A DNA stretch of 64,000 nucleotides from Xanthobacteraceae bacterium (GTDB taxonomy: Bacteria > Pseudomonadota > Alphaproteobacteria > Rhizobiales > Xanthobacteraceae), in the NCBI GenBank assembly GCA_019635635.1, contig JAHBZB010000001.1:434001-498000 (forward strand). The letters are read 5' to 3'. Positions 11,094 to 21,074 of this stretch are shown in pieces. Position 1 is the stretch's first letter. Each line of letters opens with the position of its first letter. Position numbers and translations under genes: made by a program. A model generated the notes under the pieces. The model had not been told where the DNA came from, did no database searches, and was given only the letters and a program-made list of their open reading frames with translations.

Positions 11094-12659
11094 TTGCTTT
11101 CCTCGCTCGTTCATTTTTTCCGGCTGGCGCGCGCGGGTTTCGTGTTCGCGCGCGAGGGCGTGCTTGCGCTGATTGATCCGGCGATGCTGCCGCCGGGCGC
11201 GGCTCCCCTTGTGCGGATCGCGCGGCTCTTTGAGCGCAGGAACGCGGGCTCGAACGCGGTGCGGCTTGCCAAAGCGCTCACCAAGCTCGGGCCGTCTTAC
11301 GTGAAACTCGGACAGTTTCTCGCGACGCGCCCCGACGTGGTCGGTGCGCAGATCTCGCGCGATCTCGAAACGCTGCAAGACAAGATGCCGCCGTTCGAGC
11401 AGAACACGGCGGAGAAGATCGTGGCCGACGCGCTGGGTGCGCCGGTTTCGGAGTTGTTTCTTTCTTTCGGCATGCCGGTCGCGGCGGCCTCGATCGCGCA
11501 GGTGCACCGCGCGGAATATGTGAAGGACGGCGAAAAGATTGTCGTCGCGGTCAAAGTGCTGCGCCCGGGGATCGAGGCGCGCTTCAAGCGCGATCTTGAA
11601 ACCTTCTTCTTCGCCGCGCGCATGGCCGAAGCGCGTGACCCGGAAGCGCGGCGGCTGCGGCTGGTCGCAACCGTCGAGACGCTTGCGCGCTCCGTCACGA
11701 TGGAAATGGATCTGCGGCTCGAAGCCGCTGCCCTTTCCGAGCTTGCCGAGAACACGAAAGACGATCCAGATTTCCGCGTGCCCAAGGTCGAATGGGACCG
11801 CACTGCGCGCACGGCGCTGACCACGCAATGGATCGACGGCATTCCGCTCAACGACCGCGAACGTCTTCGCGCCGCCGGACACGACTTCGTGCGGCTCTCA
11901 AAAGTCATCATCCAGAGTTTTCTGCGCCAGGCGATCCGCGACGGCTTTTTCCACGCCGACCTTCATCCCGGAAACCTGTTCGTCGATGCGCAAGGCGGCC
12001 TCGTCGCGGTCGATTGCGGCATCATGGGACGCCTCGGCCTGAAGGAGCGGCGCTTCCTCGCCGAAATCCTCTACGGCTTCATCACCAAGAACTGGATCCG
12101 CACCGCCGAAATCCATTTCGAGGCGGGCTATGTTCCAGCGCATCACTCGATCGAGGATTTCGCGCAGGCGATCCGCGCGATCGGCGAGCCAATCCACGAC
12201 CGGCCCGCGCACGAAATCTCGATGGCGAAACTCTTGACGCTGCTCTTTGAAGTAACTTCGCTGTTCGACATGCGCACCCGGCCCGAACTTCTTCTGCTGC
12301 AGAAGACGATGGTGGTGGTCGAAGGGGTCGCGCGTACGCTCGACCCCACGCTCGACATGTGGACCACCGCGGAGCCGGTGGTGCGCGAATGGATCGAGCG
12401 GCATCTTGGCCCCATCGGCCGCATCGAAAATGCCGCAAACGAACTCGGCGGGCTGGCGCGGCTCATTGGCGATGCCCCGCAACTGATGACGCGGGCATCC
12501 GCCGCCTTCGAGCGCTTCGACGAGCAGACCCGCGAGGGGCTCGTGCTCGCAACGGAAACGGTCGATGCCATCGGCCGCGCCGAAGCCAGGCACTGGCGCT
12601 GGGCCACGCTCGCGCTCTGGGTGATCGCCGGATTGGCGGCGATCTGGCTCTTTCGCTGA
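11094..12659 (+). CDS. ubiB: Ubiquinone biosynthesis regulatory ATPase UbiB (ABC1/ADCK family)
   Basis: Atypical protein-kinase-like membrane ATPase needed for ubiquinone synthesis. It has 521 residues. The conserved KxGQ motif appears in YVKLGQFLATRPD, followed by the alanine-rich loop AAASIAQVH. HADLHPGNLF is the catalytic-loop equivalent and VDCGIMGRL the metal-binding equivalent. A C-terminal membrane segment (WRWATLALWVIAGLAAIW) anchors it. The start is TTG at 11094, immediately after the ubiE stop (TGAAATTG); the next in-frame ATG would remove conserved N-terminal helices. Confidence 0.95.
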   Translation: MLSSLVHFFRLARAGFVFAREGVLALIDPAMLPPGAAPLVRIARLFERRNAGSNAVRLAKALTKLGPSYVKLGQFLATRPDVVGAQISRDLETLQDKMPPFEQNTAEKIVADALGAPVSELFLSFGMPVAAASIAQVHRAEYVKDGEKIVVAVKVLRPGIEARFKRDLETFFFAARMAEARDPEARRLRLVATVETLARSVTMEMDLRLEAAALSELAENTKDDPDFRVPKVEWDRTARTALTTQWIDGIPLNDRERLRAAGHDFVRLSKVIIQSFLRQAIRDGFFHADLHPGNLFVDAQGGLVAVDCGIMGRLGLKERRFLAEILYGFITKNWIRTAEIHFEAGYVPAHHSIEDFAQAIRAIGEPIHDRPAHEISMAKLLTLLFEVTSLFDMRTRPELLLLQKTMVVVEGVARTLDPTLDMWTTAEPVVREWIERHLGPIGRIENAANELGGLARLIGDAPQLMTRASAAFERFDEQTREGLVLATETVDAIGRAEARHWRWATLALWVIAGLAAIWLFR

Positions 12660-12788
12660 GCCGCACTCTTATTAACTTAACGGTGTTTCACGCGGCGATT
12701 GGCAGCCGCGGCGGGGCATGCAATTATACAGAGAGTTTCTGATAATTGGCCTCGAAATCCAGGCTGGGGCCGGAGTTTTGCGTAAGCC

Positions 12789-14009
12789 ATGCCGCTTGAA
12801 GGCAAGAAAATTCTGCTCGTCATCGCAGGCGGGATCGCGGCCTATAAAAGCCTCGACCTGATCCGGCGCCTACGCGAACGCGGGGCGAAAGTGCGCGTGA
12901 TCATGACGCGCGCCGCGCAGGAGTTCGTGACCCCGCTCGCGGTGGGCGCAGTCGCAGGCGAACGTCCCTTCACCGAACTCTTCGACCTTTCCGCCGAATT
13001 CGACATCGGCCATATCCGGCTCGCGCGCGAACCCGATCTGATCATCGTTGCGCCCGCGACCGCCGATCTGATGGCAAAGATGGTCCAGGGCCGCGCCGAC
13101 GATCTTGCTTCCACCGTGCTGCTCGCCACCGAACGGCGCATTCTCCTGGCACCGGCCATGAACCCGGCGATGTGGAATAACGCGGCGACGCGCAGAAACT
13201 TCGAGCGCCTGCAGGCCGATGGCGTCGCTTTTGTCGGCCCGGAAGCAGGCGAAATGGCCGAGAGCGGCGAGCGGGGCGTCGGGCGCATGAGCGAGCCGCT
13301 CGTCATCGTCGCGGCGGCCGAGAAAAATCTGTTCGACCTGCCTGCGCGCGATGCGCTGCTCGGCAAGAAAATTCTTGTCACCTCCGGCCCGACGCGCGAG
13401 CCGATCGATCCGGTGCGCTACATCTCCAATCATTCTTCGGGCAAGCAAGGCCACGCGCTCGCGCGCATGGCGGCGCAAGCCGGCGCGGAAGTCGTGCTGG
13501 TTTCCGGCCCGGTCAATCTTCCCGATCCGTCGGGCGTGAAGACGATTCACGTCGAGACCGCGCAGGAGATGCTGAACGCATCCGAGAACGCGCTGCCCGC
13601 GGACGCCGCGATTTTTGCCGCCGCCGTCGCCGATTGGCGGGTGACGCAGGAAGCCGCGCAGAAAATGAAAAAGCAGGAAGGCAAGCTCCCTTCCCTTTCC
13701 TTCGCCGAGAACCCGGACATTCTGGCGGCCATCTCAAGCCATTCGAATCTGCGGCCCCGGCTCGTCATCGGCTTCGCCGCCGAGACGGAAAAGCTGATCG
13801 AGAACGCGCGGGCGAAACTTCTAAAAAAAGGCTGCGACTGGATCGTCGCCAACGACGTTTCCACCGGCACCGCCACTTTCGGTGGCGCCTCCAATGAAGT
13901 GCATATCGTGACGGCGAACGGCGTCGAATCCTGGCCGATGCAATCGAAGGACGCGGTCGCGGCGGGGCTCGTGAAAAAAATCGCGGCGACTTTGGGAGGC
14001 GCGCAATGA
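12789..14009 (+). CDS. coaBC: Bifunctional phosphopantothenoylcysteine decarboxylase/synthetase
   Basis: Two consecutive steps of coenzyme A synthesis: CoaB joins cysteine to 4'-phosphopantothenate, CoaC decarboxylates the product. It has 406 residues. The FMN-binding CoaC half (1 to about 185) has [10 protein letters not shown] and the substrate motif PAMNPAMW. The CoaB half starts around [12 protein letters not shown] and contains [15 protein letters not shown] with the nearby lysines of KMKKQEGK, and the ANDVS stretch. The ATG follows a 129-bp gap after ubiB. Its stop overlaps the dut start (ATGA), so coaBC and dut are coupled. Confidence 0.96.
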   Translation: MPLEGKKILLVIAGGIAAYKSLDLIRRLRERGAKVRVIMTRAAQEFVTPLAVGAVAGERPFTELFDLSAEFDIGHIRLAREPDLIIVAPATADLMAKMVQGRADDLASTVLLATERRILLAPAMNPAMWNNAATRRNFERLQADGVAFVGPEAGEMAESGERGVGRMSEPLVIVAAAEKNLFDLPARDALLGKKILVTSGPTREPIDPVRYISNHSSGKQGHALARMAAQAGAEVVLVSGPVNLPDPSGVKTIHVETAQEMLNASENALPADAAIFAAAVADWRVTQEAAQKMKKQEGKLPSLSFAENPDILAAISSHSNLRPRLVIGFAAETEKLIENARAKLLKKGCDWIVANDVSTGTATFGGASNEVHIVTANGVESWPMQSKDAVAAGLVKKIAATLGGAQ

Positions 14010-14476
14010 ACGCGATCTCGTTCACCCGCCTCGATCACGGCAAGGATTTGCCCGCGCCGGAATATGCGACCCCTGGCTCGGCCGGCATGGATCTCGTCGC
14101 CGCCGTTCCCGCGAACGAGCCGATGAAGATTCTTCCCGGCAGCCGCGCGGCGGTACCGACCGGACTCGCTTTCGCAATTCCGCAAGGCTTCGAGGGCCAG
14201 GTACGCCCGCGCTCGGGGCTGGCGCTGAAGAACGGTGTCACAGTGCTGAACGCACCGGGCACCATCGATTCCGACTATCGCGGCGAGGTGAAGGTCATTC
14301 TCGTCAACACCAGCGACGAGACGTTCGAAATCACGCGCGGCATGCGGATCGCGCAGATCATTTTTGCCCGCGTCGAACAGATGCATTTGCAGGAAGTGAA
14401 TTCGCTCGACGAAACCGCGCGCGGCAGCGGCGGTTTCGGCTCGACCGGCGTCCAGTCATCACGAAAGAGTGCTTGA
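14006..14476 (+). CDS. dut: dUTP diphosphatase
   Basis: Trimeric dUTPase that converts dUTP to dUMP, preventing uracil incorporation and supplying dTMP precursor. At 156 residues it is the standard size. All five family motifs are seen: [15 protein letters not shown], the uracil pocket [22 protein letters not shown] and the C-terminal GSGGFGSTG lid. The ATG start overlaps the coaBC stop. The coaBC-dut pairing is widespread in bacteria. Confidence 0.97.
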   Translation: MNAISFTRLDHGKDLPAPEYATPGSAGMDLVAAVPANEPMKILPGSRAAVPTGLAFAIPQGFEGQVRPRSGLALKNGVTVLNAPGTIDSDYRGEVKVILVNTSDETFEITRGMRIAQIIFARVEQMHLQEVNSLDETARGSGGFGSTGVQSSRKSA

Positions 14477-14479
14477 GTT

Positions 14480-14920
14480 ATGGCGCGTTTATCCGAAAAA
14501 AGTCTGCTTGCAGTCGCGGCCGTGGTCGATGTCGCGATCCATTCGCGCGGCACGCCGGTCGCAGCCAAAGCGCTTGCTGAGCGGCACAACCTCCCGCCAC
14601 GGCATCTGGAGCCGGTGTTGCAGGCTCTCGTTCACGCCGGAATCCTCAAGGGCGTGCGCGGGCCGCGCGGCGGGTATGAGCTTGCGCGCGAACGCCGCCG
14701 CATCTCGGTCGCAGAAATCTCGCAAGTGGCGGAAAGCTCGGACGATGACGGCAAAGGCAAGAAGCCGCCGGTGGTCGCGAACGTGATCGCGCCGGCGCTT
14801 GCGAAAGCCGAACGCGCGTTCGAAGCGGCACTCTCGGAAATCACCATCGATGCACTGTGCCGCGAGGCCGAACGCGTCGGCATGAGCGAAAGCACGGCGA
14901 GCGCCGATTTCAACATTTAA
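14480..14920 (+). CDS. Rrf2-family transcriptional regulator, cysteine-poor
   Basis: Winged-helix regulator of 146 residues. The helix-turn-helix lies in VAAKALAERHNLPPRHL and the wing contains GVRGPRGGYELAR, the most conserved Rrf2 motif. Unlike IscR or NsrR it has only one cysteine (LCREAE, near the C-terminus) and no three-cysteine [Fe-S] ligand set in its central loop; that loop is instead the charged stretch SSDDDGKGKKPP. It therefore probably does not carry the usual cluster. It starts three bases after dut and stops about 85 bp before cysK, on the same strand. By analogy with CymR, an Rrf2 protein that controls cysteine genes with CysK, it may regulate cysK; this is inference. Confidence 0.88.
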   Translation: MARLSEKSLLAVAAVVDVAIHSRGTPVAAKALAERHNLPPRHLEPVLQALVHAGILKGVRGPRGGYELARERRRISVAEISQVAESSDDDGKGKKPPVVANVIAPALAKAERAFEAALSEITIDALCREAERVGMSESTASADFNI

Positions 14921-15005
14921 TTTTCGTTATTATTTCGCTTCATCGACTTGAAAACGTGATTATGCTACTGCGCACGCACTGAAAAAATCGTGCGTGGAGC
15001 GAAGC

Positions 15006-15956
<951 letters not shown>

Positions 15957-15996
15957 GCCCGAAACCTCTTCAACCCCGACTCCTCCGGGGGGTAGA

Positions 15997-18612
15997 GTGG
16001 CTCGATTCGCGGCCACGGCGGCCGCGGAATGCGGGCGTCTTTCGTTCGCACCAAACGAGGGCAGCGTAAGCGGCATGCCGGAAGCGGCGGGAACCGGCGC
16101 ATCGCTCACCCGGGCGAGAAAAATTTACCGAGGCGCGGCCGTGACCGGCCCGGCGCTTGCGATGATTGTTGCCACGACGCCCGCAAAGGCCGCGCCGACG
16201 CTGATCGAGCAACTGCTCGCCTTCGGGCGCGCGCTGACCCGGCAGGAAATCACTTCGCTCACGATCACGCTCGGCGTGCTTCTGTTCGCGGTCGTGACCG
16301 CGATCGCGCTTTTGCGCGCGCGCACGATGGCGGCGGCCGAACGGACCGAAGCCAAGCGCGAAATCGCGCGGCTGCGCGCTGAAGCCGACCGCATGACGGC
16401 GCTTCTTCTCTCCGAGCCCCAGGTCGTGGTGATCTGGCGGAGCCTGAATGCCGAACCCGCGGTGCTCGGTGATGTCGCGACCATCAGCGGGCTTGAGTCC
16501 TCCCGTCGGGTTCTCGCCTTCGGCTCCTGGCTCGGCGCAGAGGCTGCGAGCGCCATGGACACGGCAGTCGATGCGCTGCGTACCCGCGGCAAGGCGTTTG
16601 GATTTTCGGTGCTGACACCGCGCGGAAAACATATCGAGGCCGAGGGCCGTCCGGTCGGCGGCGTCGCGGTGCTGCGGCTGCGCGACGTGACCGGCGCGAA
16701 GCGCGACCACGCCGCGATGGCGGCGAAGCACAAGCAGCTCGAGGACGAGATCGAGCTGGTGCGTAACCTTCTGGAACTGATGCCGGCGCCGGTCTGGATC
16801 CGCAACAGCGACGGCAAACTCGTGTTCGCAAACCGCGCCTTCGCGGCGGCGGTCGATGTTTCCGATCCGGACGAGGTGACGTCTCGCAATCTCGAACTCC
16901 TCGACCAGCCGGTGCGCGCGGAAGCCGCGCGCGGGCGAGACCAATCCGGCGTCTTCCACCGCCGCGTACCGGCCGTCGTCGCGGGAAAAAGGCGCACGCT
17001 GGAAGTGTTCGAGGCCGGATCGAAACGGGGTGCCGCCGGAATCGCGCTCGACATGACCGAAGCGGAAATCGCACACAGCGAGATCGCGCGGGTCAACGAA
17101 GCGCACCGCCGCACGCTCGACCAGATGCCGACCGCGGTCGCGATCTTCAACGCGGAGCGTCGTCTGATTTTTTACAACACCGCCTACCTCTCATTGTTCA
17201 AGCTCGACGCCGCATTCCTCGACCAGGAGCCCGACGACTCCATGGTGCTCGACCGCTTGCGCGCGCAGCGCTGTCTGCCGGAAGCGTTCGACTTCCCCGA
17301 ACAGGAAGTCGATCCGCGCAAGGCCGCGGACTTCAAGCACTTCAAGACCAAGCTGCACGAAGCCTATTCGGCGGTCGATCCGAAACACATGATGTGGCAT
17401 CTCGCCGACGGCCGCTCGCTGCGCGTGACCGCAAGCCCGAACGCGCAAGGCGGCGTTACTTATCTCTTCGACGACGTTTCCGAAGGCTATGCGCTCGCGA
17501 GCCGCTTCAGTTCGCTCGAAACCACGCAAGGCGAAACGCTCGACGCGCTCAGAGAGGCGGTCGCGGTGTTCGCGGGCGACGGACGGCTGCAACTCAACAA
17601 CAGCGCGTTCCAGAAACTCTGGCGCTTTTCCGACGTCGATCTCGCCGACAAGCCGCCGGTCGGCGAAATCCGCCGCATGTGCCGTGCGACCGAACCCACC
17701 AGCAACGACGTCTGGAGCGAGATCGAGCAGGCGATCACCACCACGAGCGAGCGGCGCGGCTTCTCGAAGCCGCTCGAACTTTCGAACGGCGTGACACTCG
17801 ACGCCGCGATCGTGCCGCTTCCCGACGGCGGGCATCTCGTCACCTTCCGCGACGTCACCGATACCGTGCGCGCCGAACGCATTTTGCGCGAGCGCAATGC
17901 CGCGCTGATCGCGGCCGACGCGATCCGCGACACCGTGATCCGCTACATCTCGCACGACCTGCGCTCGCCCTTGAACAATATCAGCGGCTACACGCAATTT
18001 CTCGAAACGCCCGAGGCCGGGCCGCTCAATGCGAAGCAACGCGAGTATCTCGGCCATATCTCGTCTTCGAGCGCGGAACTGCTCGCCATTATCGATGGGT
18101 TGCAACTCGCGATCCTGGACGCCGGCGGCAACAACGCGCCCGCAGCACAGGTCGAAATCCGCAAACTGCTCGACGCGATCGCCGAGGACGCCAAGAACCG
18201 GCTCGCCGAAAAGCAGCTTTCGCTCGTGGTCGATGTGCCCGCGGGGATCGGCTCATTCTCAGCCGATGAGGAGCGCGTGCGGCAAGTACTGCAAAACCTC
18301 GTCGCCAACGCCGCGACGCACTCGCCGCGCGGCGAAACCATCGGGCTGTCGGTCGAACGGCGCCAGGAGGCGATCCTGTTCCGGGTCGCGGACCATGGGC
18401 CCGGCATCCCGCGCGATGTGCAGGAGCGGCTGTTTCAGAATCTGGAAACCCTGCCGATCGATTCCACCCATCGCGGCGCGGGACTTGGCCTTTCGCTGGT
18501 ACGCTCGGCGATGAAGTTGCAGGGCGGCGACGTCATGATCGACTCCGAGCCGAACCGGGGTACAGTCGTGACCTGTATCTTCCCGTTGACACCGCCTGAA
18601 ACCAAGAAATAG
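15997..18612 (+). CDS. Membrane PAS-domain sensor histidine kinase (DivL-like position)
   Basis: About 871 residues. Near the N-terminus are two hydrophobic segments (about 48-66 and 88-106), then a coiled-coil stretch rich in Arg/Glu/Ala. At least two or three PAS-like regions follow (ELMPAPVWIRN near 265, DQMPTAVAIFN near 375, EAVAVFAGDG near 520). The kinase core has an H-box YISHDLRSPLNN with phospho-acceptor His653, an N-box QNLVANAATHSP, G1 DHGPGIP and G2 GAGLGLSLV. In Caulobacter the gene in front of tsaE is, as I recall, divL, whose acceptor is tyrosine; here the residue is a normal histidine. No response regulator is adjacent. The GTG start at 15997 sits behind a G-rich stretch; ATG 16075 is an alternative. 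Confidence 0.88.
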   Translation: MARFAATAAAECGRLSFAPNEGSVSGMPEAAGTGASLTRARKIYRGAAVTGPALAMIVATTPAKAAPTLIEQLLAFGRALTRQEITSLTITLGVLLFAVVTAIALLRARTMAAAERTEAKREIARLRAEADRMTALLLSEPQVVVIWRSLNAEPAVLGDVATISGLESSRRVLAFGSWLGAEAASAMDTAVDALRTRGKAFGFSVLTPRGKHIEAEGRPVGGVAVLRLRDVTGAKRDHAAMAAKHKQLEDEIELVRNLLELMPAPVWIRNSDGKLVFANRAFAAAVDVSDPDEVTSRNLELLDQPVRAEAARGRDQSGVFHRRVPAVVAGKRRTLEVFEAGSKRGAAGIALDMTEAEIAHSEIARVNEAHRRTLDQMPTAVAIFNAERRLIFYNTAYLSLFKLDAAFLDQEPDDSMVLDRLRAQRCLPEAFDFPEQEVDPRKAADFKHFKTKLHEAYSAVDPKHMMWHLADGRSLRVTASPNAQGGVTYLFDDVSEGYALASRFSSLETTQGETLDALREAVAVFAGDGRLQLNNSAFQKLWRFSDVDLADKPPVGEIRRMCRATEPTSNDVWSEIEQAITTTSERRGFSKPLELSNGVTLDAAIVPLPDGGHLVTFRDVTDTVRAERILRERNAALIAADAIRDTVIRYISHDLRSPLNNISGYTQFLETPEAGPLNAKQREYLGHISSSSAELLAIIDGLQLAILDAGGNNAPAAQVEIRKLLDAIAEDAKNRLAEKQLSLVVDVPAGIGSFSADEERVRQVLQNLVANAATHSPRGETIGLSVERRQEAILFRVADHGPGIPRDVQERLFQNLETLPIDSTHRGAGLGLSLVRSAMKLQGGDVMIDSEPNRGTVVTCIFPLTPPETKK

Positions 18613-18628
18613 CGCGACTCCGCACGAG

Positions 18629-20341
18629 ATGAATGTGCCGCATAAAACCTGGGAGATCGTCGTTCCCAGCGAGCTTGCCACGCGGGAACTCGCGCGCGAC
18701 CTCGCCTTTGCGATTTCGCCGGGCGACGTGATCGCGATCGGCGGCGAACTCGGCGCGGGCAAGACCGCGCTCGCGCGCGCGATCATCCGCGCGATGGCGG
18801 CTGACGAAAAGCTGGAAGTACCGAGTCCGACCTTCACCTTGATGCAGGTTTACGAGTTGCCGCGCTTCCCGGTCGTGCATGCCGACCTGTTTCGCGTGAA
18901 TACGCTCGCCGAACTTGCCGAACTCGGCTGGGAAGAAGCCTCGGCGGGTGCCGCGGTGCTGGTCGAATGGCCGGAACGCGCCGGGCCGCTGTTGCAGACC
19001 GAACGGCTCGAAATCCATATCGAACTCATGCCCGAGGCCGGGCCCGAATATCGCCGTGTGCAACTCACCGGCATCGGAACGTGGTCGGAGCGGCTGGCGC
19101 GGCTCCGCGCCGAGCGCGCGCTGCTCGACGCTTCGCATCACGGCAATGCGCGGCGCGAACATATTCAGGGCGACGCGTCGACCCGCAGCTATGAGCGGCT
19201 CTTTTTCGACGACGGCACCGCGATCCTGATGAAGGCGCCGGCGAGCAAAGATGGGCCTGCGATCCGGCAGGGCCGTACTTACGGCGAGATCGCAAAGCTC
19301 GCACAGAGCATCGAACCTTTCGTCGCGCTGTCGCGGGGCCTGCGCGCGCGCGGGCTTTCCGCGCCCGAGATTTTCGCGGCCGATCTGCACAACGGGCTCC
19401 TCCTGATCGAGGACCTCGGCACCGACGGCATCGTGACCGGCGACCCGGCAGAACCAATCGAGGAACGCTACGCGGCGGCAATCGATGTCTTGATCGCGCT
19501 CCACACGCAGGAGCTGCCGCCCGCGCTGCCGATCGCACCGCGGCTCGAATATCAGATCCCGCGCTACGACCTCGACACCTTCCTGATCGAAGCGGAATTG
19601 CTGATCGACTGGTACCTGCCCTATCGCAAGGCGGGGCCGGTTGACGCGACCGCGCGCGAAATCTTCCGCGCGCTGTGGCGCGATGCGCTGCTCGAACCGC
19701 TAAGTCATTCGTTGACCTGGGTGCTGCGCGACTATCATTCGCCGAACCTTTTGTGGCTCGAAGAACGCGAAGGCGTGCAGAAGGTCGGACTGCTCGACTT
19801 TCAGGATGCGCTGATCGGGCCTGCCGCCTATGACGTCGCCTCACTCCTGATGGATGCGCGCGTGACGGTGGGCGACGATATGGAAGTGCGGCTCTTGTCG
19901 CGCTACGCGGTCGGCAGGCTCAAGGCCGATCCTTCGTTCGATCCGGCGCGCTTCGCCGCGCAATACGTCATCATGGGCGCACAGCGCGCGACCAAAATTC
20001 TCGGCATCTTCGCGCGGCTCGAGCGGCGCGACGGCAAGCCGCAATATATCCGCCACATCCCGCGGGTATGGACCTATCTCATGCGCACGCTCGAACACCC
20101 CGCGCTTTCCGCGATCAAGGGTTGGTACGCCACGAACGTGCCGCCGCCCGGCGAGAAGAAAGTCAGCCCGGAAGAACCGGAGTTGCCGTTCGGAAGTGCT
20201 GCGGCAGTGCCGCCGGTTTCTCCCGAAGATGTCGCGCAACTCGATCAACTCGCGAACGAACTCGCGAAAGGCCAAGGCGAACAGCAAGGCGACGCGCCGT
20301 CCGGCGCATCGCCCGACAGCGGCAAAGCGGACCCCCATTGA
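18629..20341 (+). CDS. Fused TsaE (tRNA t6A ATPase) and AmgK-type sugar kinase
   Basis: A 570-residue two-domain protein. Residues 1 to about 150 are TsaE, the ATPase that drives TsaB-TsaD turnover in t6A37 tRNA modification; Walker A is GELGAGKT (about 40) and SPTFTLMQVY and VEWPER are TsaE signatures. From about residue 165 an aminoglycoside-phosphotransferase fold begins with GDASTRSYER; its catalytic loop is LRDYHSPNL and metal site LLDFQDALIGP. This half resembles AmgK, the anomeric N-acetylmuramate/N-acetylglucosamine kinase. The last 60 residues are low-complexity Pro/Glu/Gln. TsaE-phosphotransferase fusions are known in Rhizobiales. The next gene, murU, takes the kinase product, supporting the AmgK assignment. 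Confidence 0.92.
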   Translation: MNVPHKTWEIVVPSELATRELARDLAFAISPGDVIAIGGELGAGKTALARAIIRAMAADEKLEVPSPTFTLMQVYELPRFPVVHADLFRVNTLAELAELGWEEASAGAAVLVEWPERAGPLLQTERLEIHIELMPEAGPEYRRVQLTGIGTWSERLARLRAERALLDASHHGNARREHIQGDASTRSYERLFFDDGTAILMKAPASKDGPAIRQGRTYGEIAKLAQSIEPFVALSRGLRARGLSAPEIFAADLHNGLLLIEDLGTDGIVTGDPAEPIEERYAAAIDVLIALHTQELPPALPIAPRLEYQIPRYDLDTFLIEAELLIDWYLPYRKAGPVDATAREIFRALWRDALLEPLSHSLTWVLRDYHSPNLLWLEEREGVQKVGLLDFQDALIGPAAYDVASLLMDARVTVGDDMEVRLLSRYAVGRLKADPSFDPARFAAQYVIMGAQRATKILGIFARLERRDGKPQYIRHIPRVWTYLMRTLEHPALSAIKGWYATNVPPPGEKKVSPEEPELPFGSAAAVPPVSPEDVAQLDQLANELAKGQGEQQGDAPSGASPDSGKADPH

Positions 20342-21063
20342 GCGCGCGGAAGATCGACACTGCGATGGTGCTCGCCGCCGGTTTCGGCAAGCGCATGCTG
20401 CCGCTCACCGAAAAAATGCCGAAGCCCATGGTGCAGGTCGATGGCGTCTCGCTGATCGACCGCGTGCTCGACCGGCTGCACGACGCAAGTGTCGCGCGCG
20501 CCGTCGTCAACGTGCATTATCTGGGCGATGTCGTGATGCGGCATCTCGCGAGCCGCGCTTCACCGAAGATCAAAATTTCCGACGAGCGCGATGCGATCCT
20601 CGATACCGGCGGCGGTATCGTCCGCGCGCTGCCGCTCCTCGGCGGCGCGCCATTTTTTCTCGTGAACTCCGACACGATCTGGATCGAGGGCGCGGCTCCG
20701 AATCTGCCGCGGCTCGCCGCCGCCTTCGACGAATCGAAAATGGATGCGCTGTTGTTGCTTGCGCCCGTCGCGGGCGCGGTCGGCTATGGCGGCCCAGGCG
20801 ATTTTTCGATGAGCCCGGAAGGACTGCTTGCGAAGCGCGGCGAGCGCGAGGTCGCGCCCTTCGTGTACGCGGGTGCCGCGATCCTGCATCCGCGCCTGTT
20901 TCGCGACGCCCCGCGCGGCGCGTTTTCGCTGCTACGCTCGTTCGAGCGGGCCGAATCCGAAGGCCGTCTGTTCGGACTCCGGCTCGACGGTATTTGGATG
21001 CATGTCGGCACGCCGGAAGCGATTCGCGACGCGGAGGATGCCATTCGCAAGCGAGGCGAGTAA
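20338..21063 (+). CDS. murU: N-acetylmuramate-1-phosphate uridylyltransferase-like nucleotidyltransferase (MurU)
   Basis: Sugar-1-phosphate nucleotidyltransferase of 241 residues. The nucleotide-binding signature is MVLAAGFGKRMLPLTEKMPKP, with the Gly-rich loop and the catalytic PK pair; further motifs are DTGGGI and VNSDTIW. In Pseudomonas, AmgK and MurU form a peptidoglycan-recycling shunt that makes UDP-MurNAc. The adjacency of the AmgK half here supports that role by inference. I place the start at TTG 20338, which overlaps the tsaE-amgK stop (TTGA). An internal ATG at 20365 would begin directly at MVLAAG and lose the usual short lead. Confidence 0.87.
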   Translation: MSARKIDTAMVLAAGFGKRMLPLTEKMPKPMVQVDGVSLIDRVLDRLHDASVARAVVNVHYLGDVVMRHLASRASPKIKISDERDAILDTGGGIVRALPLLGGAPFFLVNSDTIWIEGAAPNLPRLAAAFDESKMDALLLLAPVAGAVGYGGPGDFSMSPEGLLAKRGEREVAPFVYAGAAILHPRLFRDAPRGAFSLLRSFERAESEGRLFGLRLDGIWMHVGTPEAIRDAEDAIRKRGE

Positions 21064-21074
21064 TCTCGCCCTCG

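Noticed and set aside
20068-20337. Upstream extension of MurU into tsaE-amgK
   Set aside because: It runs in another frame across the end of AmgK; conserved MurU sequence begins shortly after TTG 20338.
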